DNA of 58,800 nucleotides from Actinomadura sp. DC4 (GCF_030406325.1 NZ_JAUEQY010000049.1:1-58800); one strand, 5' to 3'. Numbered from the stretch's first letter, positions 28,301-32,296 are shown. The notes: generated by a model not told the origin, from the letters alone. Made by a program: numbers and translations.

Positions 28301-28556
28301 GGCGGAGCACCTGACAGGTGGCTTCGCGAGCGATTCCGATAGCAGCTCGGGGGGCGGCATCGCCCGGCGCGTCTATCAGGTGCTGACCGGCCCACAGCGT
28401 GAGCCCGGAGCCATCTCACCGGACGAGTCCGTCTCACTGGACGAACCGGTCTCACTGGAGGAGGACCGCGACTGGCACAAGTCCTCCTACAGCGACGCGT
28501 TCTGCGTAGAGGTCACAGAGCCGTACCGGAACACTAAAAGGGCCGATCGATCGTGA
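7374..28556 (+). CDS. Giant multi-domain ESX-linked toxin/effector-like protein, 7060 aa
   Basis: Residues ~1-345 form a helical, partly hydrophobic domain like the WXG100-like N-terminus of CpnT. A Ser/Thr/Pro linker follows to ~725. A papain-fold (glutamine-deamidase/Tox-PL-like) domain lies at ~740-905 with C765 ('QYCLTMVEG'), H846 ('VGHAVVLYH') and D862 ('VLVDPTSPG'). Charged helical repeats run to ~2190. A beta-rich centre spans ~2200-4030. A ~200-residue repeat occurs four times at ~4650-5410, with a partial fifth at ~5880-5940. An OTU-type protease domain lies at ~5530-5700, with C5556 in 'PGDGDCFHHSL' and H5689. A domain shared with the next gene spans ~6100-6500. The C-terminus carries a DUF397-like motif (7033-7050). 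The frame is open for 21 kb, with G/C-ending codons throughout. There is no signal peptide, so export would be by the adjacent ESX system. The product is probably delivered to other cells or processed; its target is unknown. The ATG lacks a strong ribosome site. Confidence 0.92.
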   Translation: MALEVPERVRGLFLVLTGEKWPSVNEDSLRQAAEAWGIASDRVKNEAAPYLLRVVQEIRENFTGKSAIKFAEAMGPYVAEPPYYLPQSAEQFAQLQKFLDEAATQVEYVKIIAIEEIVLLIAQIAWAIAAAYYTAGASMVWAAGRIAIVRFLLQRLWGRLILQFVMAELFGIAFQVALDVLTQAVQFAKGTRTKWDTNSTIMAVEVGAMGGALSVPFSIIAHWASTGLTKLFSKILGAKFSVSELTPFVVRAVNEAAQKFGHTPLTAIEKNTTGDIAEHIVDNLVKKADTPLRVRIAQVGIPVLVELAEEGLHEAITEGLVMQANGQGFSFNPYSFTSGLAGGVAGKIGHEAAALTVGPHPPAHGPANLPHDTKTDGIDHSTDDATDDDTLPLLPKSPAGLGSFSQSTLVDPSQTPARRDGAPGDGKRADDDSPAFLPSSRSSSSTSFETDSRTDSQIDGGSTTSSFTTEPTGTPRDGVVQSGSGTGPAVLPKNVTRSMSETAPPIVSRQGQGASPSTTTPGSRPPATSGGSPRTASSTSLPSSQGRTNTDPVPSETTPTRSAGRDTGKPNEPVVQAKAGADIPRSASEPDVTRNGRTTPATGSTSETPAARGSANRPREASSTSDAPRRDDSRSATTTPETTTPPKTTTTSTSTSTSTSTSGGTTSAKEAAITEQATSATNQNPANQNTDSGAKSSPVTKPPAGPSTTGTGADMNPFRNGTATRIATEKQSVVKAADRAAAAAQKAESPQESGPVAGEEWSQYCLTMVEGLTRQLIPGGIRTKRAQEDIGINAGTGGLRRYLGLPREMWAAVGGHDWDTLIRTVEAADVGTAAFVMIGRPSDVGHAVVLYHSSDDGVVLVDPTSPGKYTIDRVTATSSPDEALGEHGNTAEAARKRLAGGRYSLADARVLIATRDGRAITPAPAPSTAARTLLDPSYPTTGSAKRRRGGRGKPFDAPGSGGRPDSGAGDVGDGFLPFQVKPATKVDYGLRTGGVKITARDATTGEAVDLSSILRGLGLRFRPVGDVTLPATGGGKAITTLRTTLDGESTTDSSLTETPAESSDPLSSTVWSSSTGDTKSTGGRGLSREERKKLGQEAQQRRNDAASTRKHTDETASTAARDRTADPVATPAASADVLSSTVWSSSGDDARPAGVRELASEERKALGEEAQKRREAARARARTDEASPPPSQRLGSGRDARLPGLSKGELKGAKARWQAATEAADPGPAPADRAQATDLDRGFNGVPMTLDEVRHAELAAKAAETPDPWRTPGEKLGTGEGPGIKGLSESEVNRLKAKLRRSSAGARRVRRMRPSEAALRTRTLGSGWHRGSQGLLRGRGIEGLSLADHTDAADRRSAWQKDPKAANDGPAARPPRRTGKGTGNDPVTIDDIRADDGPAGDRGSSEPGPGGFTETRNANGTVTLVESPRPETPPSRTSPDPASPDAAHTETRTEDPGSGPARAESLPQETISEAPVPESGRETPDRSDVADPDPGPTVPESKAPGTTEPAVPHLELDRTALDQARSGLEKLPESRYDQVDGEARAIIEDVTGHVPANDAGPATLPDEARDLVAFTILRSGHGAAMDLVQTLLGLSHAAGPVPATDRVVSAAVEAEIDLDRARITLDLLNDDEHVWATKAMQQVVGDLTGQIPSERDLGGYPSPVDRVGILVAAEIARAAGPADHAADHAADHAADRAADRAADRAAAHAAGHALARELAPILRDPVLDLRPDLTSRLTPDDRRVTDAVATLRMVRRFPEQYARIGHEAGVIVERLTGYTPSRTADDRHEQWLGLVWMVAATEIVWSGHRAAENAVRDIVRLPRLGTDDPLPSWTAEFADAARTDVGRARTTLEVRSSGTASGLRDAARDILDARGELSSDEGSVRDMETERELVAAEIARYGPLAGEELAEYLAADPLRRDQESPDEESPALTSESRTETPDPSKAEEDAPAEQSTPDRESEETALDTQADQATPALTSDQSLPMPIEDMLADTHVGVTLDGRPAAIWLPGAPDEMLGPDAIEQLGALVPPQTVFVLGAERDGKVMVGDRPVSVEALHATIAAKAPGLQPFLLIPGASTLAEPLARLFDGPVLAAPDVMRFEPGKTRLSFSGHGRDGDPAEEAYRLYEPGDPQGLPIATSLTVDGERQHEMADSGGVPTIRVEEPSRPGTPDLPQAEHSALNGTGLSTTSYPGRSSLRGVYSGTFIPDDKPPPLPLPPGAPVLVPAPEINAMARSVGVPRAGLPYMRELLAGIQWEMFARGKTFSDKDKSDLVQRLLANFPYLLGNSRNDNTSGLMVPLGSMEFLITFDPQDPHKVNRNPAGSYIAPSTLPAPDGEFSAVDTINAVYQTGAHTQTMSGQAGATRGRLAATFGIGVPLTPLNVVGVGAALSGTTNQSSLSATHVADAERGKVEDARIQAHLIAYPKVNISFKAREQQKGRPAQPWQDIAPTSIPESGKEALLLWLADPYTREAAPRTVTAIGDEMRAWKHKQPRNYHASGMTNIPQLFDEIIGALEAKGLVLESGGVTRETLLQKLWNLNTHLDDVVNEDRGYEFNLPDARGRTVATVNLHGERIGANTLVGAMSDKVHLEDVRTAIDGSSGGHTLSQSSSLSFPSVEFDTTPLPVGDGVGINAGLSMSYTSSNSDSVSANRVGLWVLVPRYTGRTAAYETTFGLRATVNVRGGRGNLPGRTRGVYSRTLLRMPVKDAFAHGFPVDRDALKNPPPGDRVRYAPDMVKDTGRRPTDPPTKSVPLHVKEGKGIGMGLVRVADDTVTDIGNAIVREVSGRGFLPEDPNNHFAGHRRFSHENELLSRLDNWDLLKKMVSLQGLDSHYDQIHQDGMTFTLRKRTGIAGTDLDVDSVKITIKAEKSAEPDYLRTTSEYHTVNLAMGMNITGQSTSHSRSLSVGVSLRGFYSYLRGAAMGLTFQKTVGAADSVSFLNNRPELLEFPGEVDEFKLTSDYMVTFEYQHSGLQGRIRKGRRNPPQVFRLQNQPAVAHLLELGTMDQRGPKTEGQAEKDLLDQGLVYFVDTSGLGDAASRVLTDLVGPAETADSGISTFTNQISVRAHLREILQGEYTTNRLFDTGFLRDTFAGLDISGALRDVRFSGSTREKFVKGDIKLLLSENSLTDNNSFGLTWDQLDIAVGGVAGVAGLSGEGDVNRHWQWNTSKSRGRTGGKELIQLDFNHAYAFTGQVDFTVSGRQEKQAKLLPTSSRHGVDREVYGRTTMFLLSEPEALRRYAQGHVPISDDQLDHAMNRWVDTLIAPARDDGLVLSNDVVAGILTRWMTERGANETIGQRILGFAHVLVDTHRKGVSPVTNRDTRDEFDNAFFAHRVSLGAPHDPFVHIETPKDLQGWVRGEADLPAGRLSAAMSDWKAGRLRLGGDMVAQILVRWTGTYVPTAEQAQLARLLRELHIKGGLPIRDPRNRESFDQHFGMGPAGPLPEPKTPLQDMKLPEYLTRDDPGGRMLGHSGVQTYTHDNERTTYDIVREQIEQVAPGILAARAQIWSRAGRLLGETHGSVDALQAMLAKGRDIGLFEELLSTNGQSFYLVNPVGWLLADVVEVNLSSVLTSQPKIEEFVPSTGIEVYSHGYYSSSVGTSRNASQAATFGKLNVGGAQPTTGAAGGGLKVAEGHNRGTTRAEQGVTEQTVYDWSGHYLTSFSDELTVKVRRLKMSGRPLNNLLLNMFDGLTHHGRTTSVTVPGKLVLQVPRGITESGVSHGPSTPRNFVPLPKLPGNSFIAGTLLDDTLPIAQKMLAKVFEPSLVEKAFGAKTGDRGTRSSLSLPVLTSRLHLTNHLREATGGDTYTVAQGLVLPGSSDTRADLHLKGALYDLEVIAPIKNGTGTGRYNKHQSGTTTSASTNQVRLEADYNLDVHGQIGQNQEQPRTWDLGTSGSRVTSMNQNSAGTENYRREQHAKEQGPVYLVRFRFRGRLSARKVEHSLFRKPKLKGTYRSDPITGDVYAELFQAEIDELRARLEEKIAEATPEPDLWPAMDDAPSFDLATLLTDAAKDRYDAQRAYQSVARDIREQVGTDRPIVIQADEAALTDATYRALLPWAVETMVPMRDVALRQNRGDLRGRSWDYARELDEYQRYEQRVHEQWVREQRLVEQRRRGRRLRKPPPPSEQQGFELQRLDQRREPPPRERTRQGAPYLSPTTRSAAEVNELIRAVGQMHGMRADNPLGTPPPLPGAASVLGRDPVHLARDVAHALDTHVRVDVRRADGTQLRRWIDPDGEVHAFDPSRNWVDEHNRLHVADESGEHLFTVNLAYDNGLLSTWYRDEAHAFSISTAELGGLYQSAMTDQQTFEQAVAEEIRIRRSELAVLHPGLPDLVRGAFDTYEFWRGEVAWRHARIAALRDGTAQIAADQGPRRPPAPAEHESRWDERGDAELAAAMAYTDDQDRVNEATRILRDLQKFLRPDARGAGRWQDGDAAPVAALLDQLTEPLRLAQRTRLNRAQRSWSDSTAWSVQQLERDLLGAGTGSLSLVTLPLGGGFLVALAEGGEVRWFEYPSGRPVERPTSITRSLDLAGDGSVLTRAPDGSVRLAGELPELTLDSHFLREFRARVAAVAPLRSAPRTRTARTARTTVQFGPRARSQDDRHTHSEDDFPAPSDPRPPRRISQRQPGALIQTRHLPSVVRPPAPRNDLSLTEAYLRVDDEGRADLRPYDRDDFAQMRIEPVADYAAILWQEMGGPNREVTINDIVGGGWPHALDFFMTPDRFQGLPARAVQALDRSPTHIPHMAFKLPDVLAVDTRIWFSVRGTTGSAVVLPGGRARVYVVGEGVRETTLRDLRARLGDSADLVIAEPVVPAVVFPFHSAPSELRLDQAHVYLNRQSLKVGVGIAGLDVREWSDEGPLAEYALIFRLTGFAPGDSVSNVTVAEVVSDIEGAMRFLRLDRSVPLIRRAFQFLRDHPARDVELVEDAQDFPENLPPGAWLLVSSGGYSGAAVALTDGNLNIYAPDINLTGVLQQRHVNRLTQRPFTYVIARPHEPARLSPLPGHGGRFDEIGSPTGLEPEPAFDPDDTSVWTDTPMPADPHLYRRGSERRISEPNLEEEAWRVDGSFREFAPISWVTQGGSGDGTTAVDVVEADVWGAVLYFELARRSARTEDTVRAYFESEDPERIVQETHSLPLDLPSSTWVWFTGSQRTGAVYVRPDGRYRHLVPGGGVTFLARDRGLNLLGPGPHTFVIARPAASDQVTQVDQPSPADRRVSLALEPVRVFRLPEEVPVGLRISQAHLYENLDGSHGVGRGGLPAENWRDMGAMGTSALIHWLLNLRHGYEPEPEVTVAQIVTTPTELGTGFGFGLSLAVEFARMDPRLPEATRVDRHLNHHTLRVVWQTSRLPEGLPRNTLIWGSGGGLSLAAIALGGGYFHTYTLGEPNTAVLSETRLRDMTRQASYTFVVAVLPDDAEEYFGSGPAEEIPAPLPESRQISDGTGGRAISDVPFSPPGSDEAGSQDAPSRSAGPQEVSGGGDDVVASDTPPRPPGLGETTSRGTPSPSTVSRPASHVAGGGVVGEMTPPTLSGENAPNRRALDQLLARHGMRTVNVPGDGDCFHHSLWVIARPYLSRLLRLAPTAGASENVQAMRRFLAERLNADLQLAEHGEELSTRYAPYFVPEGVSLPDRRRVLVQQLLTMNEWDHDAGEQVAMLAAQELGLPLTLIQYGQRNIDLGPPGGARIYFVRERDHFLGIETIDDAVPSIPWDDIRPAVTSTVQEARDRARHEVDAAQTEFERDLSALDQAWRNSPGGRTNTAVIDPQIVADVGRTQVDLALSDPHPDHSPFQRPQRRIDAIRFVAGTVREATQRQYELSSFLWLTHGRPPETQIREIEVDPGLTPALASLRETLESLGPADRDPMPDWVATTLRTWTGRPAQITDRLRTDLAAGTYVWFSGRGITGAGVFQHDGTFRRVLGVADPDRPVEELLNQQLTYVVAEPGEQGASSARAVGSALDTIREAQEGLPDDGDAKDQDPAGHDDERALTDDSPSSGDIESETGRLMGAVTAFWDTFEDMNADEGDRQAYLAIWDRASALIETAQTHSSTLGRQQWINEMRRATAQVQELTRNRQSSQAGPSDTGHEDIQAARSVQETWGAADRPKGAGLGFEAEARVIVRPREGVGRESLRQFRIDARDGSFSVVLDSGSYLWATDGTAYMTRDALNQDGKVLAERKQEKVLEIVTAPIMVVPGDIGRADGDHVLARFDELVDSMQNSNGWQSIETLFPEEGFAYSDEARGATVWSNPGGVSFDFLTHFTAGVPITRMHEFLSRVRDETSPGLDARNHLADGLNFGDEVAAEYTGQRIPSYAVHLLADHEDVSALRGFLSLVYAQVAPIVQGKPKKHIALKARAAAASRTSLAGIRATLPEPVREFLENAAADIERRLVDRMGQRRPKLQGTDPLSLRNLDETEHTVREYLNTALLPGQPSINQDQALGVDTHFDEPDTNRGRLELPLVLVELRRLGGEFEHRQTLEGLRDQYTMVTAMARRAHDDALTVARASRTAGSSAAITAADLAMFGETSADWVRDVGSVLATAWRLDPVLFGAVDADSVVTAAQVERIVRATSAVLRGDGSQAEVLTDELATVRDGLAELALFGADVEEEMAAALQAAENVITRLGGTASSAHSSSPADRGGIRAVEGVTPPVDNGKGKGKGAELWHSLERLATRESSAYDWYDVSETGTIRLYDEDDRELSPDSWVRSGDDFVHMATRMTLRGADGRIKPIAEETYQELLGDETLVPHVLWADESYVYLMPESGGPVVGLPLNVAESHHSDHRSDPHSDRDSGRGVFEGVGEQVSSSPGSGRSGTKRSAGSNSSERSSGGPADDASVAPLVRSAYQMWPGDTAAASVGRLEEALVEAGPGSISLVIAQPAGEDRLVAANLDGQVTWMEYPSGRSAGRPLHTMALSLDLGPDARLLNPADGLAQLDPGHSVFRLFQRIHASLTDFVGQGPGRASSVGSTTAATASTSTSREVRGPAEHLTGGFASDSDSSSGGGIARRVYQVLTGPQREPGAISPDESVSLDEPVSLEEDRDWHKSSYSDAFCVEVTEPYRNTKRADRS
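9327..9356 (+). repeat. Hexanucleotide tandem repeat (TCCACG)5
   Basis: Five perfect copies of TCCACG encode an alternating Ser-Thr run in the linker between the N-terminal secretion domain and the papain-fold domain of the giant protein. Slippage would change linker length without shifting the frame. Confidence 0.9.
12417..12512 (+). repeat. 12-base tandem repeat encoding Ala-Asp-(His/Arg)-Ala units
   Basis: Eight 12-base units occur in the giant gene. Three are GCCGACCACGCG, three are GCCGACCGTGCG, and two are diverged. They encode a helical run of ADHA/ADRA tetrapeptides at about residues 1682-1713. The unit length is a multiple of three and the frame is preserved. Confidence 0.9.
21319..23602 (+). 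repeat. Four-fold tandem protein repeat (~200 residues each) within the giant protein
   Basis: The coding sequence contains successive diverged modules. Each starts with a 'L..A.L(Y)..' strand and ends with a segment of the form 'T.VWF(S/T)G..(T)GA...DG.......(Y/F)V(I/V)A.P'. The endings lie at about 21625-21795, 22156-22350, 22775-22962 and 23408-23600, and a further ending is at 25012-25190. The repeat is visible only at protein level; the DNA has diverged. Confidence 0.7.
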
Positions 28557-31429
28557 AATCCTTCACCGAGCGTCCGTGCCCGGCCGCGTGGCGAACCTCC
28601 ACCCACAGCACCGGCGCGGGTTCTCCCGCCTGCCTCCAGGTCGCCTTGGGGCAGATGGTCGACAATGTTTTCACGGTCACCCCTGTGGCCACGACGGGGC
28701 CCGCCGCCCGGCGCATGCCTCCGGCCATCCTGCCGGATCGCCTGGTCACCAAGGCCGACACTTTCGACGTCGCGGATCTCGCCCGGCTGACCCCGGAAAT
28801 GCTGCGGCCCTCCGCCGAGCGGCTCATCGTGGTCGGGCCGGCCGAGGTGGATGACGTCCGGGCCGCCGTCGAGCGGCTCGGCATCAGGGTGATCGCGCGG
28901 GTCGACCGGGCGCGGATCGGCTCGGGCCGGCGTGGGGGGTCGCCTTGGATGAGTTTCTCGCCGGACGGCGGCCGGCCCAAGGTGGTCGAGGTGCGGGGTC
29001 AGTTCAAGCCGATGTCGCCGGACTCGAGACAGGCCGTGCCCGAGCAGCTGTCCGAAGACGTGTTCTCCAGCAGTCATCCCATGCTCGGTGACGTCAATCC
29101 CGGCCGGGTCAACGGCGGTGGACACCTCACCAACTGTGTGCTCGCCGCCATCGCCACCGATCTCACCTTGGAAGAGCAGGGGGATGCCGGCGACGGAATG
29201 GGGCATTTCGCGGCGCCTCCGGAGATGCCGTGGGTACGGGAGAATCTGAGCAGGTACCGCGGCAGGGATCCGGTCGAGGTGGCCGGCTACCACGCGATCG
29301 TCAACGCCGTACTCGCCGCCGGCGTGGGCGCGCGCGGCATCGTGGTGGTCAGCGTGGGCGGCAGGAGGTTCGACCACGCTTTCAACGTCGTCCACGACGA
29401 TCGCAACGGCGTGGTGTTCCTCGACGGCCAGACCGGGCGCCAGGCCGAGCTGCCCGCCGGCTTCCAGAGCCTGCAGTTCCTGCCTACCAGCCACGGCTTT
29501 CCCCGTGACACCATCGCCGTCAGTGTGGTGCCGGGCCCGCGTAATGACCTCCTCGCAGGTTCGGGGCCGGAGTTCGAGCGTTTCTGGCAGGTCACGCTGC
29601 CGACTCAGAACGGCGCAGGCGTGTCGAGCCGTCGGAAGAGGCCTCTTGCCGAACATCCGGGGCTTGGTATCCGCATCGAAGTAGAGCAGAAGCTCTATTT
29701 TCGCGGGGCGGACGGCAAGTTCTACCTGAATCAGGAAACGGCCGCAGGCGCGGGAGTTCACGAAGGTAACTGGGAGGTGGCGGCCATCATCGAAGATGTC
29801 GCCGGCCCGCTGCAGACGCTGGCTGAGGAAACCGGCTATCCGCCCGTCGACCCGATCTTCGACGAGACCCGGCGGACCGAGGACGAGCTGCAACTCCGTG
29901 TTGGTCGGAGTGGAGCCTCACCGGTCCCGCTGGGCGAGATCTTCCGCCCTGGGGACGGCTATGTGCTGACGGACCTGGGCCGCGAGTCATCGATCGGTCC
30001 ACCTGCCATCGGCGAGTGGGGAGGCGTGCACGTCCACCACTCCCACGGTGTCCCGCTCGCGGGGCTGGCCGAGGTCCTGGACCACGTACGAGCGGGATCG
30101 TATCCGGAGCGGGCGACGGGCGCGGTGAACCGCGATGCGATGGCGGACGGTCACAGGTTCGGCCAGGACCTGGCCGGCGAGTTCGTTCGCTGGTGGGCGG
30201 ACAAAGAGCAGCGGCAACTGGCACCGGACCTGGACGCGAACGCGCTCGCCATGCGGTTCTCGGTCGTCCCGAAGGTCAGAGCGCTCTGGGGTGTCGCCGC
30301 GCTCGCCTACTCCCACGCGGCGAGCATGGCGAACTCCCACTTCACCGAAGGCAACGTCAAGCGGAACTTCGATGTGATCTCCCGGAACGAGCTTTCCGAC
30401 ATTCTGGATAGGCTCGAACCGGACGTCCGTGACTACCTGGACTCGAACAACCGTTACGTTCTCGACAGTTTCCGCGAGCACTACGAAGCCAGGAACCCTC
30501 GCTGGCGAGATCATTACGAAGATCCGAATTATTCGGATCCGGACGATCCAATGGATGGTTCGCGGGAGCAGGTGGATATTCTCAGCCTGCGGCTCCCGTT
30601 GCTGGATATCGAGACCATCGAAGATTATCTTTGTTATGCCCTATTGCAGGATTTCGATACTGACATCAAGCATGCCGAAGCGCTCAAGGCGACCACTCTG
30701 AGAAGCCTCGACGATCACCTCGGGGCGCTGATCGTCCCCCAGGCGGTGATCGAGATCCGGCATTTCGGAGCCGAGCGTGTCGACGTCGAGACGGCCCGGC
30801 GGCAGCACAAGGAGCTGGCCGAGATGGCACGCCGCGAATACGCCAAGGTCGTGGAATGGGAGTCCTCTCCACAACAGTCGGCGGCACACCTGGAAGGCCT
30901 TTGGCGTTCGGTCCTGCCACCCCAGTACGATGCCCACCACGGGCCGGGACAGGTGCCGCCGCCGCTGGCGGGCCCGCCGATGGACCGTCTTCCCTCCTTC
31001 GGCACCGGGTTCGGGAACGTGCCGGCGCCATGGGCGGTGCCACCGCCCTCGGCGATGGAGACTCCACCGGTCGGCGGCCTTCCTTCCTTCACCAGCATCT
31101 TCGGGGACGTGCCAGAACGGCGGCAGGCCGAGACCGCCGTACGCTACGGGGTCCAGCTCGCCGTCGGGCACAGCGGCCTGCTCGACGCGGTCCTGGAGTC
31201 GGTGGCGCTCCTGGGTGGCGACGCGCCGATGATGCGGAGGACGGCCGAAGAGTTCGCCCGGCGTCAGGGCAGGCTCGACGATCCCGCGCAGGTCGCGTTC
31301 GCTCTGCGGTTGACGATCGAGATCATCACTCCGGACGGACGGGTCGCGACCCTCGGCGGGGCAGGAGGGCCGCGCGTGGTCATCGCCCAATCCCGATCAG
31401 GAGGGTACCTCGCCTCCCGCCCCATGTGA
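28553..31429 (+). CDS. Papain-fold toxin-like protein, 958 aa, coupled to the giant protein
   Basis: The GTG start overlaps the TGA of the giant gene (GTGA, 28553-28556), indicating tight translational coupling. The N-terminus contains a DUF397-like stretch (W13-A31, 'AWRTSTHSTG'). A papain-like domain follows at ~180-310 with C195 ('LTNCVLAAI'), H275 ('FDHAFNVV') and D291 ('VVFLDGQTG'). The spacing is almost that of the giant's C765/H846/D862. From ~371 onward it shares a domain with the giant's residues ~6100-6500: it opens with 'LGIRIEVEQKLYF' against 'LGFEAEARVIV', and a later 'GNWEVAAIIEDVAGPLQ' segment matches. The C-terminus has Pro-rich linkers and a helical end. The likely role is a companion cysteine-type effector or a split-off part of the giant toxin. 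No immunity gene follows it. A GTG start without a separate ribosome site fits stop-start coupling. Confidence 0.88.
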   Translation: MKSFTERPCPAAWRTSTHSTGAGSPACLQVALGQMVDNVFTVTPVATTGPAARRMPPAILPDRLVTKADTFDVADLARLTPEMLRPSAERLIVVGPAEVDDVRAAVERLGIRVIARVDRARIGSGRRGGSPWMSFSPDGGRPKVVEVRGQFKPMSPDSRQAVPEQLSEDVFSSSHPMLGDVNPGRVNGGGHLTNCVLAAIATDLTLEEQGDAGDGMGHFAAPPEMPWVRENLSRYRGRDPVEVAGYHAIVNAVLAAGVGARGIVVVSVGGRRFDHAFNVVHDDRNGVVFLDGQTGRQAELPAGFQSLQFLPTSHGFPRDTIAVSVVPGPRNDLLAGSGPEFERFWQVTLPTQNGAGVSSRRKRPLAEHPGLGIRIEVEQKLYFRGADGKFYLNQETAAGAGVHEGNWEVAAIIEDVAGPLQTLAEETGYPPVDPIFDETRRTEDELQLRVGRSGASPVPLGEIFRPGDGYVLTDLGRESSIGPPAIGEWGGVHVHHSHGVPLAGLAEVLDHVRAGSYPERATGAVNRDAMADGHRFGQDLAGEFVRWWADKEQRQLAPDLDANALAMRFSVVPKVRALWGVAALAYSHAASMANSHFTEGNVKRNFDVISRNELSDILDRLEPDVRDYLDSNNRYVLDSFREHYEARNPRWRDHYEDPNYSDPDDPMDGSREQVDILSLRLPLLDIETIEDYLCYALLQDFDTDIKHAEALKATTLRSLDDHLGALIVPQAVIEIRHFGAERVDVETARRQHKELAEMARREYAKVVEWESSPQQSAAHLEGLWRSVLPPQYDAHHGPGQVPPPLAGPPMDRLPSFGTGFGNVPAPWAVPPPSAMETPPVGGLPSFTSIFGDVPERRQAETAVRYGVQLAVGHSGLLDAVLESVALLGGDAPMMRRTAEEFARRQGRLDDPAQVAFALRLTIEIITPDGRVATLGGAGGPRVVIAQSRSGGYLASRPM

Positions 31430-31924
31430 CGGTCCGGCGACGCTCGTACCGCGCTCCGGCTACGCCGGTGGGGGAGCGCACGACGACGTCAGCGACAGGG
31501 GGACACGGCCTCCGGCCCGCACGATGGTCCAGAGCGCCCCGACGCCAAGCGCGCGAAGACCGGCTCCGGAGGAGCCGGTCGCGGACAGGGCCGTACGGAA
31601 TCCCGGTGATCCTCCCGCGGGAGACGCCGGGTCCGGGAGTCCGAGCCGTGGCCGACCTGCCAGGCCCCGGCGGGCGTCTTCTCCGTGACGGCTCCGGCCG
31701 TACGGGGTGGGCGGGAGCCCTTGTGTGCGATGCCGGGCGGGTCCGCATCGCCGCCGACACCGTAGGCTCGATGCCATTTACCATTCGAACTCAACGGGCC
31801 GGGGCCGGCAACGGAGTTTGGCTGCGGAACCGTGCCGGTCCCCGACCGTTCATTTCGTGATGACGCCTTTCACCGACCGTTACCGCTCACTGCGATTAAT
31901 GAGGCGATAGGGCGGCGATGCCTA
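31430..31924. other. Intergenic region after the ESX/toxin operon
   Basis: About 495 bases between the 958-aa gene and the oppositely oriented small secreted protein. It holds a perfect hairpin (31558-31580, listed separately). I found no convincing gene. An ORF in another frame of the upstream gene extends to 31860, but its composition is Arg/Pro/Gly-rich and shadow-like. Confidence 0.6.
31558..31580 (+). terminator. Perfect 10-bp stem-loop after the toxin operon
   Basis: GACCGGCTCC, loop GGA, GGAGCCGGTC is a perfect inverted repeat about 130 bases after the stop of the 958-aa gene. There is no T tract, which is common for actinobacterial terminators. It is symmetric, so it could work in either direction. 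Confidence 0.5.
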
Positions 31925-32296
31925 TTACCAGGTCGTGACCCATTCGGAGCCGCCGGAACCCTCGGTGCCGATACCGATCCCCGAGGAGCTCCCGTTGTAC
32001 CATTCGGTCGCGAGGTATCCGCCCCACTCGTTGTAGACGTTGATCGGCTCCCACGAGTTGCCTCCCAGCTCCTGGTACCAGCACTGGCCGGGCGAGACCA
32101 CGGTACTCGAATAGTCACTCCGGTTCGGGAACGTGATGTAGCTGGCGTAGTCTCCCTGCGCGCAGATCTGCACGTGCCCGTTGGGGATCGCGGACGCGTA
32201 CGCCGGCGCCATCGCACCGGCGATCAGCGCGGCGGACGTTACGCCCACAGCACCCGCCAGCGCAGCGATACGCTTCGTCTTCTTCGTGATTCCCAC
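31925..32296 (-). CDS. Small secreted protein, 123 aa, unknown function
   Basis: A GTG start lies 4 bases after a perfect AGGAGG. Residues 1-35 form a signal peptide: basic 'KKTKR', a hydrophobic Ala/Val/Leu core, and an AYA-S cleavage site after about residue 34. The mature part (~88 aa) is rich in Tyr, Trp, Ser and Gly, with two Cys ('QICAQG' and 'GQCWYQEL') that could form one disulfide. It resembles the many small secreted beta proteins of actinomycetes, possibly a lectin or inhibitor-like fold, but I cannot name a family. It is transcribed away from the sigma/transposase gene and towards the ESX operon. Confidence 0.8.
   Translation of the reverse strand: MGITKKTKRIAALAGAVGVTSAALIAGAMAPAYASAIPNGHVQICAQGDYASYITFPNRSDYSSTVVSPGQCWYQELGGNSWEPINVYNEWGGYLATEWYNGSSSGIGIGTEGSGGSEWVTTW

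Noticed and set aside
30856-31860. Forward ORF extending past the 958-aa gene
   Set aside because: Mostly a frame shadow of the 958-aa gene; the part after 31429 is Arg/Pro/Gly-rich with no start, ribosome site or known motif.
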